From Haloferax elongans ATCC BAA-1513 (GTDB lineage Archaea; Halobacteriota; Halobacteria; Halobacteriales; Haloferacaceae): a DNA stretch of 64,000 nt. This document shows, piece by piece, positions 27,142-35,253 of the stretch. The translations under genes were made by a program, and so were the position numbers. The stretch is taken from assembly GCF_000336755.1 (NCBI RefSeq), contig NZ_AOLK01000023.1, positions 204,971-268,970 of the forward strand. The letters are read 5' to 3'. The notes beneath the pieces are model-generated. The model made no database searches and was not told the DNA's origin. It worked only from the letters and a program-made list of their open reading frames with translations. The first letter of the stretch is position 1; the number at the start of each line of letters is the position of its first letter.

Positions 27142-28293
27142 ATGGAAATCACCGGGTACGACCTCTACGAACTCCCTCCGCGCTGGTTGTTCCTCAAGAT
27201 AGAGACTGACGAGGGGCTCGTCGGTTGGGGAGAACCCATCGTCGAGGGGCGGGCGAAGACGGTGAAGACAGCCGTCTCGGAGATGCTCGATGGATACCTG
27301 GTCGGCGAAGACCCGCTCCGAATCGAAGACCACTGGCAGGCGTTGTATCGAAGCGGGTTCTACCGCGGTGGCCCGATTCTCATGAGCGCAATCGCAGGCA
27401 TCGACCAAGCACTGTGGGACATCAAGGGCAAGTACTACGACGCGCCCGTCTACGAACTCCTCGGCGGCAAGAGCCGGGACAAGATTCGGGTGTACCAGTG
27501 GGTCGGCGGCGACCGCCCTGCCGACGTCGTCGAAGAGGCCAACCGCCTCGTCGAGACGGGTTACACAGCGCTGAAGATGGACGCGACGAACCAGACGCGA
27601 CACATCGAGACGGCGGCATCGATAGAGCGCGTCGTCGACCGGATTCGGAAGGTCCGCGAGGCTGTCGACGACACGGTCGATATCGGCGTCGACTTCCGCG
27701 GCCGCGTCTCGAAGTCGATGGCGAAGACCCTCACCAACCGCCTTGCGGACCTCGACCTCATGTTCGTCGAGGAACCGGTGCTCCCGGAGAACGTCGAACA
27801 CCTCCCGGCAATCGCCGACCAGTCGCCGGTGCCGATTGCGACGGGTGAACGGCTCTACTCGCGGTGGGATTTCAAAGAGCTCTTTCGGGGCGGTGCGGTC
27901 GACCTGATTCAGCCGGTAGTCTCCCACGCCGGTGGTATCTCTGAGATGGCCAAACTCGCAACCATGGCCGAGGCGTTCGACGTGGGTGTTGCCCCGAACT
28001 GCCCGCTGGGTCCGATTGCGCTCGCGGCCTCCTTACAGGTCGATACGTACATCCCGAATCTCGTCGTCCAAGACCACGGCTTCGACATTCACTCACCCGA
28101 CCTCGGGCCCGCGTACGACTACCTCGAAGACCCGAACGTCTTCAACTTCGACGACGGCTACCTCGACACGCTCGACGACCCCGGACTCGGCATCACCATC
28201 GACGAGGAGACCATCGAATCACGCTCGCAAGCCCACGTCGAGTGGCAGAACCCAACGTGGCGAAACGAAGATGGCAGTATCACCGACTGGTAG
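27142..28293 (+). CDS. Enolase-superfamily sugar-acid dehydratase (galactonate dehydratase-like)
   Basis: A 383-residue member of the mandelate racemase/galactonate dehydratase group. An N-terminal capping domain is followed by a TIM barrel with metal ligands in VDFRGRV (D), FVEEPVLPE (E) and ATGERLYSRW (E), and a C-terminal catalytic His in VAPNCPLGP/Q-type loop context. Such enzymes dehydrate aldonic acids such as gluconate or galactonate to 2-keto-3-deoxy acids. Beside a glucose dehydrogenase and a PLP ammonia-lyase, both would converge on 2-keto-3-deoxygluconate. The exact substrate cannot be read from sequence. Confidence 0.85.
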   Translation: MEITGYDLYELPPRWLFLKIETDEGLVGWGEPIVEGRAKTVKTAVSEMLDGYLVGEDPLRIEDHWQALYRSGFYRGGPILMSAIAGIDQALWDIKGKYYDAPVYELLGGKSRDKIRVYQWVGGDRPADVVEEANRLVETGYTALKMDATNQTRHIETAASIERVVDRIRKVREAVDDTVDIGVDFRGRVSKSMAKTLTNRLADLDLMFVEEPVLPENVEHLPAIADQSPVPIATGERLYSRWDFKELFRGGAVDLIQPVVSHAGGISEMAKLATMAEAFDVGVAPNCPLGPIALAASLQVDTYIPNLVVQDHGFDIHSPDLGPAYDYLEDPNVFNFDDGYLDTLDDPGLGITIDEETIESRSQAHVEWQNPTWRNEDGSITDW

Positions 28294-28363
28294 CGTCCCC
28301 GACCAGAGGCAGCGTTTCGCCCCGCCACGAAACCGTTAAACCGCTCTTGTTCGACTTCGGGAT

Positions 28364-29107
28364 ATGACCGACCGGAGCCAGGTGCCGACGCTCTCCGCGC
28401 CGAAAAAGACGTTCGCCCTCGTCGAAGAGATGGCGAACCACGACGGACCGGTCCGCGTCTCAGACCTCGCCGAGACGCTCGGATTCACGCGGAGTACGAC
28501 CTACAAGCACCTTGCGACGCTGCGGGAACTCGGGTACGTGCGAAAGGTCGGCGTCGAATACACGCTGTCGTATCGGTTCGTCCTGTTTGGAAGCCGTATC
28601 CGCGGGCGCTCGCCACTCTACCGCGCCGCCAACGAACTCATCGACCAACTCGCCGAGACGACAAACGAGACGGCCGGACTGTTCGTGAAACAGGGACCGT
28701 ACGGCGTGGACCTCTACCAATCGACCAGCAACCGTTCGGACGCAGTCGAGATGGACGACCACCTCCACTGCACCGCGCCGGGGAAGGCGATTCTCGCACA
28801 CCTCTCCGACGAGCAGAGCACAGCAGTCGTCGAGGCTGCCGGGCTTCCCGCGCGCACGGATAACACAACAATTGACCCAGACGTACTCGCCGAAGAACTC
28901 GCGAATATCCGCGAACGCGGCATCGCCATCGAGCGCGGTGAGCAGCGCCCGAATCAAAACGGAGTGGCAGTCGCCTTCGAACACCAAGACGAGGTTGCCG
29001 CCGTGTACGTCGTCGGCCACGCGGACCGACTGAGCAGCAAACGGCTCGAAGAAAACATCCCCGGCATGCTCTTGGGAACGGTTCGACAGACCAAAGAGTC
29101 GCTCTGA
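28364..29107 (+). CDS. IclR-family transcriptional regulator
   Basis: A 247-residue regulator. A winged helix-turn-helix occupies residues ~12-75 (VSDLAETLGFTRSTTYKHLATL), followed by the IclR effector domain (HCTAPGKAILAHL). IclR proteins often control nearby catabolic genes in response to a small acid. It lies between the dehydratase and glucose dehydrogenase genes, so it is a good candidate for controlling the chitin cluster. Its own promoter lies in the 70-bp gap after the dehydratase gene (cgttaaacc near 28333). Confidence 0.9.
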   Translation: MTDRSQVPTLSAPKKTFALVEEMANHDGPVRVSDLAETLGFTRSTTYKHLATLRELGYVRKVGVEYTLSYRFVLFGSRIRGRSPLYRAANELIDQLAETTNETAGLFVKQGPYGVDLYQSTSNRSDAVEMDDHLHCTAPGKAILAHLSDEQSTAVVEAAGLPARTDNTTIDPDVLAEELANIRERGIAIERGEQRPNQNGVAVAFEHQDEVAAVYVVGHADRLSSKRLEENIPGMLLGTVRQTKESL

Positions 29108-29124
29108 GGTCGCGGCCGCGACGA

Positions 29125-30195
29125 TTAGCGTTCCGACGGCGAGACGAACTCGACGGCGGTCTTGATTTGGTCGGTGTTTCGCTCGAAGGCTGCACTCGGG
29201 TCTTCCGCGGGAACGACTTCCGTGACGATGTCGTCAACGAACCAGTCGGGAAGCGACGAGACCGTCTCGATGGCGTCCTCGAAGTGCGGGATGTGAGAGT
29301 TGACGCTCCCGACGAGTGCCTTGTTCTGTAGCACCATCTCGCGGTGGAGCCGACCGCCTTCGATTTCGAACGACCAGTCACCGGGGACGCCGAGCAGCGC
29401 GCCCACGCCGTTCGGCGCGAGCGCATCGAGCACTTCGAAGGCGTGTTTCGCGTATCCGGTTGCCTCGACGGCGATATCGACGTGCCCGTGTTCGGCTGGA
29501 ATCTCGGGGACCGGCGTCTCCCGCGAATCGACGTAGGTCGCGCCGAGTTTCTCGATGATGTCGATGCTCGGGTCCGGACGGTCCCGACGACCCAGACAGT
29601 AGAGGTCGTCCACGTCGCGGGCGAGCCGCGCCAGCGTCAACAGTCCGAGCGGGCCGTTTCCGAGGACGAGCGCCGACTCCGGTTCCCACGTGAACGCCGA
29701 CCGGGTCGCATAGGCGTGTTCGAGTGCTTTCTCCGCGTTACTCATCGGCTCGACGAGGAAGCCGTGTGGGGCGAGCGACTCCGGAATCTCCACGAGGAAC
29801 TCCGCCGGACTCGTGAAGTACTCGGACATGTAGCCGTGGGCGTCCACGATACCGCGTTCGACGTACTGCCCGTCGGGGGCCATGTCCGGTTCCCCGCGCT
29901 CGAAGTATTCGTTCGTCCCGTTCGGCGGGCGGCGCACGGTCGGCATGACGAGGTCGCCGACATCGAAGCCCGTCGTGGTCGGGTCGACGACGACGCCGAT
30001 AGCCTCGTGGCCGAGGATTTGGTAGTCGTCGCCCGGCGGGAACCCGCCGTGTGTTCCCTTGATGACCTCGTGGTCAGTGCCATCGACGCCGACTCTGAGT
30101 GTCTCGACGAGCACTTCGCCGGGTTCGGGCTCTGGTGTCGGAACGTCGATGACACGAGGTAATTCTTCGCCGCGATGGACAGCGATGGCGCGCAT
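29125..30195 (-). CDS. gdh: Glucose 1-dehydrogenase, zinc MDR family
   Basis: A 356-residue medium-chain dehydrogenase like the Haloferax mediterranei glucose dehydrogenase, which oxidises D-glucose and related aldoses with NADP+. Visible: start MRAIAVHRGEELPRV, zinc/catalytic region LGHEAIGVV, cofactor fold VLGNGPLGLLTLARLA. An upstream in-frame ATG at 30213 is less family-like. Within a chitin cluster it could oxidise glucosamine to glucosaminate (inference). It converges with the IclR gene, 17 bp apart. Confidence 0.88.
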   Translation of the reverse strand: MRAIAVHRGEELPRVIDVPTPEPEPGEVLVETLRVGVDGTDHEVIKGTHGGFPPGDDYQILGHEAIGVVVDPTTTGFDVGDLVMPTVRRPPNGTNEYFERGEPDMAPDGQYVERGIVDAHGYMSEYFTSPAEFLVEIPESLAPHGFLVEPMSNAEKALEHAYATRSAFTWEPESALVLGNGPLGLLTLARLARDVDDLYCLGRRDRPDPSIDIIEKLGATYVDSRETPVPEIPAEHGHVDIAVEATGYAKHAFEVLDALAPNGVGALLGVPGDWSFEIEGGRLHREMVLQNKALVGSVNSHIPHFEDAIETVSSLPDWFVDDIVTEVVPAEDPSAAFERNTDQIKTAVEFVSPSER

Positions 30196-30396
30196 TACTG
30201 CGTCACTCCCCAATTTCGGCGACCTGCGGCGGGGTGTTTCGTCTCGTTCGTCGTGCCACTCAAATTGTGACGTGTCCGGTGTCGTGACGCGGCGTCAGCG
30301 ACACAGGGCCGACTCGGTGTGTCGTTCATCACCGGACACATCATTGGGTTGCAAGAAATAGCTTCGGGTGAACCGTACGTTGGCTGTCCGAGCCTC

Positions 30397-31824
30397 TCAC
30401 TCGCTCGTGAACGGGGCGAAGAGCGACGAGAACTCGTACGGTTCTTGGTCGATGCCGCTTTTGACGGGTGAGACCTCGCCCGAGCCGGTGCCGTTGTCCC
30501 GGTCGATAGACCAAAACGAGAGCATGCCGACATCGTTGTTCTGTGCGAAGTCAAGGACCTGCTCCGCGTCGGACTGGGTGAACTTCCCGCCGACGTTGTT
30601 CACACCAATCATTGGCGTGATTCCGACCATGCTCCAGCGTTCGGCGGCCGATTTGTCGGGGAAGAGGTCGCCGAGGTCGTCGTGAAGGTTACTGGCCGAC
30701 TGGGTGACGATGTCGCCGCTCGGCTCGACCCACCCGTAGTTCATCGTCATGATGTTCACCGTGTCGATGGTGACACCCTTGTCGATGGCGTCCTGCAACA
30801 CGTCTTTGCCCTGTGCGGTCAGTCCCTTCGTCGAGGTTGGGAGCGTAAAGGAGACGCTGACCTCGGGGCGACGTTCCTGAAGCGTCGCGAGCGCCTTGTT
30901 CCGGCGCTTGACCGTCGCCATGGCGAACGCCTCTTCGTCGATGTCCAGATGGGTCGCACCGTACGCATCGACGACCGCCTCGAAGCGGTCGGCGAGAACC
31001 GCCGGGTCGTTGGTCCCGTCGGCGAGATATGGCCCTGCCGCCCCACCGAAGGCGATGATGGCCTCACCACCAGCGTTGTGGATGTCGTCGATGTAGCCGC
31101 CGACGGACGACTCTCCGACGAGTTTGTTCGCGTCGCCGTCCCACGCTGGCTGTCCGTCCGGCCCGGCAAGGACGAACGCGAGATGGAAGTAGTTCGTTCC
31201 GGCCTGCTGTGCGTGGTCTATCGGGGCGGTTTCGGGCTTCGTAGAGACGTGGTCGTACGGCGCGAACACGCTCGACGGGAGACCGTCAGCCGGTGTTCCA
31301 CCGCCACCATCGGATGATTCGACGGTGACGGTCTTGCTCGTCGCGTCGGTCGCGCTGTCTGCACCGGTGACGGTGAGTTCGACCGTGTACGACCCCGTGG
31401 AGGCGAAGGAGTGCGAGACGGTCTTCCCCGTCGCGCTCTCGCCGTCGCCGAAGTCCCAGTCGTAGCTGTCGATGCTTCCGGTGGAGTCGCTCGCGTCGAA
31501 GGAGACCGACGTGTCGGGCGTGACCGTCGCGTCGTCGATAGTGAACGCCGCGGAGAGGGTCTCGCCGCCGCCACCGCCACCGTCTGCGGGACCGACTTTG
31601 GTCCAGTAGGCCGAGTCCTCGGCGGGTTCGGCGTTTCGAGAGGAGAGGTCGGCTTCCCAGATGTACCCGTCGTGGGTGACGCGGTCGCCTTCCTCGTAGA
31701 GCGTGGAGTCGTCCCACTTCGGCGGCGACTCGGCCGCGACTGCTGTCGATGCTGCGCCGACGCCAGCGACTGACGTGACGAGTGCCGAGACGTTTCTGAG
31801 GTAGGTTCGACGGTGCTGTGTCAT
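30397..31824 (-). CDS. Secreted GH18 chitinase with CBM5/12-like and PKD domains
   Basis: A 475-residue Tat-exported protein (RRTYLRNVSAL, cleavage near residue 29). It carries a CBM5/12-type chitin-binding domain (residues ~34-77: WDDSTLYEEGDRVTHDGYIW), a PKD domain (~90-170, YDWDFGDG), then GH18 (~185-475). The catalytic DxDxE is in THLDIDEEAF, with the last Glu as acid. It belongs to a GH18 branch distinct from the classical DGxDxDWE type and is most like its neighbour at 31876. Last gene of the four-chitinase run. Confidence 0.9.
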   Translation of the reverse strand: MTQHRRTYLRNVSALVTSVAGVGAASTAVAAESPPKWDDSTLYEEGDRVTHDGYIWEADLSSRNAEPAEDSAYWTKVGPADGGGGGGETLSAAFTIDDATVTPDTSVSFDASDSTGSIDSYDWDFGDGESATGKTVSHSFASTGSYTVELTVTGADSATDATSKTVTVESSDGGGGTPADGLPSSVFAPYDHVSTKPETAPIDHAQQAGTNYFHLAFVLAGPDGQPAWDGDANKLVGESSVGGYIDDIHNAGGEAIIAFGGAAGPYLADGTNDPAVLADRFEAVVDAYGATHLDIDEEAFAMATVKRRNKALATLQERRPEVSVSFTLPTSTKGLTAQGKDVLQDAIDKGVTIDTVNIMTMNYGWVEPSGDIVTQSASNLHDDLGDLFPDKSAAERWSMVGITPMIGVNNVGGKFTQSDAEQVLDFAQNNDVGMLSFWSIDRDNGTGSGEVSPVKSGIDQEPYEFSSLFAPFTSE

Positions 31825-31875
31825 GGGTAGATCGTGAGTGGTTGGTATGTCATGGGTGAGTCGTGTGGTTCTGCG

Positions 31876-33366
31876 TCATTGGTCGGCCGTGAACGGATTG
31901 AGGATGGACGAGAACTCGAACGGTTCCTGCTCGATGAGCGTGCTCTCGTAGAGTTTGTCGCCCTCGCCGTTGTCGCGGACGAGTTCCCAAAACGAGAGCC
32001 ACCTGAGGTCGTTGTTCTGTGCGAACTCGAGGACCTGCTGCGCGTCTTCCTGATAGAACGTCCCACCGATGTCGTTGACGCCGATCATCGGCGTGAGTCC
32101 GAGCATGCTCCAGCGCTCGGCAGCGGACTTGTCCGGGTAGAGGTCGCCGAGTTGCGCGTGGACGTTCTCGGCCGCGCTGATGGCGTTTTCGGCGTTCGGC
32201 TCGATGTCCGCGCCGTAGTCCATCACCATCAGATTGACCGCTTCGAGTTCGACGCCCTTCGAGACGGCATCTTCGAGGACGAACAGTACGTCGTTCGAGG
32301 AGTGGTCCGGGAAGCCCGAAGGCATCACCGGGAGCGTGTAGGAGACGCGCAGGTCTGGGTACTCCTCTTGGAGCATGACGAGCGCCTCGTTTCGGCGGCG
32401 AATCGCCTCTTCATCGCGGCTGATAAGCGACTCCTCGTCGAAGTCGATGAACGTGAGATCGTACGTATCGACGACGGTCGCGTAGGCGTCTTTCAACTCG
32501 CTCGCGCTCGAAATCGCCTCGGCGAGATACGTCCCGTTGAGACCGCCGAAGGAGACGATGACCTCGCCGCCGTGTTGGTCTCGGAGTTCGGTGAGTTGCG
32601 TGCCGACATCGAGCCAGTTGCTGGGTTCGCCGACTTTCTGGCTTCCGGCCCACGCCGGGTCGCCGTTTCCATCGGCGAGGACGAACGCGAGCGTGAAGTA
32701 CTCGGTTCCGGCGGCCTCGACGTTTTCGGCCAGCGAAAGCTGGTCTTCCAGCATCATATCGACGAACGGGGCGAAGATGCGGTCCGGAATCGGGTTCGCC
32801 GAGGGGACGCCGTCGGCGTCGACCGTGAGTTGTTTCGTCGCGTCGGCCGTGTCGCCATCGGCGTCTGTCACGGTCAGCGAAATCGTGTACTCGCCGGTGT
32901 CGTCGTAGGCGTGAGACGCGGTGACCCCGGTTTTCGTCGTTCCGTCGTCGAAGTCCCACTCGTAGCTTTGCAGGTCGCCGGTCGAGGCGCTGGCGTCGCA
33001 ACTGACCTCGGTGCCGGGCTGGACGAACGTGGAACTCACGTCGAAGGCGGCAGTCGGGGGGTCGCCCGCGTTGTCGGCGGCTTCGATTCCCTTCCACATG
33101 TTCGCGTCGTCGCTCGGTTCGTCGCCTTTCGTCCACCACTTCGCCTCCCAGATGTAGGCGTCGTGAGTGACACGGTCGCCGTCGGTGTAGACCGTATCTG
33201 GGTCCCACTGCGGCGGGTCGCTTGCCGCTGCGACTGAACGGATTCCCGCGGACGAGAGCCCGGCGACACCAGTCAGTCCCGCGAGCGACCGGAGGACCGA
33301 CCGCCGGTTCTGTTTGCGTGGGCTGTTGGAGTCTCGGTCTTTCGAGTTGTCAGAGTTCCGCATCAT
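31876..33366 (-). CDS. Secreted GH18 chitinase with CBM5/12-like and PKD domains
   Basis: A 496-residue protein with a long N-region before the Tat motif NRRSVLRSLAG, a CBM5/12 domain (WDPDTVYTDGDRVTHDAYIW), a PKD domain (YEWDFDDG) and a GH18 domain with DxDxE in FIDFDEESL. The start is ATG 33366 (ATG 33363 is adjacent), which overlaps the stop of the upstream chitinase by 3 bp within ATGA, showing coupling. A longer upstream open frame is Arg-rich and not real. Close paralogue of the chitinase at 30397. Confidence 0.9.
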   Translation of the reverse strand: MMRNSDNSKDRDSNSPRKQNRRSVLRSLAGLTGVAGLSSAGIRSVAAASDPPQWDPDTVYTDGDRVTHDAYIWEAKWWTKGDEPSDDANMWKGIEAADNAGDPPTAAFDVSSTFVQPGTEVSCDASASTGDLQSYEWDFDDGTTKTGVTASHAYDDTGEYTISLTVTDADGDTADATKQLTVDADGVPSANPIPDRIFAPFVDMMLEDQLSLAENVEAAGTEYFTLAFVLADGNGDPAWAGSQKVGEPSNWLDVGTQLTELRDQHGGEVIVSFGGLNGTYLAEAISSASELKDAYATVVDTYDLTFIDFDEESLISRDEEAIRRRNEALVMLQEEYPDLRVSYTLPVMPSGFPDHSSNDVLFVLEDAVSKGVELEAVNLMVMDYGADIEPNAENAISAAENVHAQLGDLYPDKSAAERWSMLGLTPMIGVNDIGGTFYQEDAQQVLEFAQNNDLRWLSFWELVRDNGEGDKLYESTLIEQEPFEFSSILNPFTADQ

Positions 33367-35075
33367 TGGTTTAGCTGCCCGTGAATGGCGTCGAGGAGCG
33401 TTCCGTTGTAGTCCTGCGACAGTTCCCAGAACATCACGCCGCCGAGCCCTCTGGACTTCGCGAGTTTGACCTTCTCTTCGATAGAGGCGGGGTCGTCGTA
33501 GCTGATGAAAATCCCCTGTTCTTCGTTCCAGAGCCACGGCACCTGTCCCTGCTCGTTGACGTTCTTCTCCCAGCCGTTGGCACCTTCGTAGTTCTCTTCG
33601 AGATCGCCGTAATCGAACGCGCCGGTGTTGGCCTGGTCGGGACCGAGGAGGTCGTTCCACGTTCCCGGCGGGATAACCTCGTTTTGGTGCTCCGGGTCGC
33701 CCTGTTGCCAGTCGGAAAGCGAGAACGTGTCCCAGATACCGTTTTCGACCTTGCAGCCGCGGCCGTAGAACGGCATGCCGAGCACGAGGCTTGCGGGGTC
33801 CTCGACAGGCTCACCGTAGTCTTCCCACTCCATCCAGTCGACCCAGTAGCCTTTGTTTTTCCAGATTTCGAGTGTCGTCTCGATGGTGTACTGCTGGGCG
33901 TCCCCAGAGGGTGGGTAGTCGTCGGGCGTGCCGTAAATCGGCGCGTTCAGCCCCGCAGTCTCGTGCCAGACGCCGGTGAAGTCGTACGCCATCATATGAA
34001 TTTCGTCGACGACGCGCTCGACCTCGCGGTGCTTGATGAGCGAGGCGTTCCAGTCGGACCCGCCGTTTGCGACAGACAGGTAGTACGTCCGGTCGTCTTC
34101 TTCTTCGACTGCGTCGAGTTTGTCTCGGACTGCCTGAAGCAGTTTGACGTGGTTCGCTGGTCCTTCGGCGCTCCCGCACTCACAGACGCCGCGGTTCGGA
34201 CCGGGGTGTTCCCAGTCGATGTCGATGCCGTCGAAGTCGTACTGCCGCATGAGCGAAACCGCGGTGTTTGCGAATCGCGTCCGGTTCTCTTCGGTTGCGG
34301 CGGCGTCTTCGAATCCGGGTGAGAGTGCCCACCCGCCGATAGAGAGTTTGAGGTCCGTATCCGACGCCGGACCTTGCTTGAGGTCGGCAAAGGACTGAAG
34401 CAGGCTTTCGTGGTTGACTTCGCTGTCCGGGATAACGACGCTTCCGTCCGGTTTCACGTCGAGGAAGGCGTACAGGACATCCGTGACCTTGTCGAACGGG
34501 ATGTCTTCGGGATAGTACTGGTAGTCCTCGTTGCCCTTCCAACTCGGGTAGTAGCCGACGATGCTGAATTCCTCGGACGGTGCGTTCTCCGAGACCGTGA
34601 TTTGTTTCGAGGTGGAGTCGCTCGCGTCGCCGTCGCTCACGGTGAGTGTGACCGTGAACTCCTGTTCGGCGTCGTACGTGTGTGATGCGGTTTGTCCAGA
34701 GGCGGTCGTCCCGTCGCCGAAGTCCCAGTCGTAGCTGGATGGACTCCCGTCGGACCCGCTTGCGTCGACCGAGACCTCGACACCCGGCTCGACGTAGGTA
34801 TCGCTGACGGTGAACGAGGCTTTCAGCCCGTTTCCGCCACCTGCCTCCTCGATTTGTTTCCAGACGTTCGAGTCGGTGGATGGCTCGTCACCTTTCGTCC
34901 ACCACTTGGCTTCCCAAATGTATCCGTCGTGAGTGACGCGGTCGCCACCCGTGTACGCGACGTCGGATTCCCAAGCCGGTGGTGTGTCTGCTGCCGATGC
35001 GGTTACGCTCGCACCCGAGAGGAGCGCGAGCAAGGCTGACGTGTTCCGAAGGTAGTCTCGTCTGTTTTGTCTCAT
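33363..35075 (-). CDS. Secreted GH18 chitinase, classical type, with CBM5/12-like and PKD domains
   Basis: A 570-residue protein. Tat signal NRRDYLRNTSALLALL, CBM5/12-like domain (WESDVAYTGGDRVTHDGYIW), PKD domain (YDWDFGDG), then a ~390-residue GH18 domain with the full motif FDGIDIDWEHPG and downstream MMAYDFTG and MFWELSQD. It should hydrolyse chitin outside the cell. ATG 35075 gives the usual signal peptide; an upstream in-frame ATG at 35198 lies inside the promoter region. Confidence 0.93.
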   Translation of the reverse strand: MRQNRRDYLRNTSALLALLSGASVTASAADTPPAWESDVAYTGGDRVTHDGYIWEAKWWTKGDEPSTDSNVWKQIEEAGGGNGLKASFTVSDTYVEPGVEVSVDASGSDGSPSSYDWDFGDGTTASGQTASHTYDAEQEFTVTLTVSDGDASDSTSKQITVSENAPSEEFSIVGYYPSWKGNEDYQYYPEDIPFDKVTDVLYAFLDVKPDGSVVIPDSEVNHESLLQSFADLKQGPASDTDLKLSIGGWALSPGFEDAAATEENRTRFANTAVSLMRQYDFDGIDIDWEHPGPNRGVCECGSAEGPANHVKLLQAVRDKLDAVEEEDDRTYYLSVANGGSDWNASLIKHREVERVVDEIHMMAYDFTGVWHETAGLNAPIYGTPDDYPPSGDAQQYTIETTLEIWKNKGYWVDWMEWEDYGEPVEDPASLVLGMPFYGRGCKVENGIWDTFSLSDWQQGDPEHQNEVIPPGTWNDLLGPDQANTGAFDYGDLEENYEGANGWEKNVNEQGQVPWLWNEEQGIFISYDDPASIEEKVKLAKSRGLGGVMFWELSQDYNGTLLDAIHGQLNQ

Positions 35076-35129
35076 AGTGGTGTTCCCTTCGCCAACGTGC
35101 TGGCGACAGACACTGTACAGGGCAGAGAT

Positions 35130-35157
35130 TGTTAAACTTTGATGAAAAATAAATTTT
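35130..35157 (-). promoter_or_regulatory. AT-rich promoter block of the second chitinase
   Basis: gttaaacttt and aaaataaatttt lie 55-82 bp upstream of the ATG at 35075 in an otherwise GC-rich spacer, suggesting that this chitinase can be transcribed independently of the one before it. Confidence 0.4.
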
Positions 35158-35253
35158 AGTCTAACTTCAGAGGATTTTGCAGCCGCTACGGGACGCACCT
35201 CGGGAGGAGGTGCAGGAGACTGGTACGTGTACAGGCGACGCTATCGTGGAGCC

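Noticed and set aside
30214..30396. TrmB-type operator upstream of the glucose dehydrogenase
   Set aside because: I looked for the TACT...GAGTA pattern known from haloarchaeal sugar regulation and did not find a convincing match.
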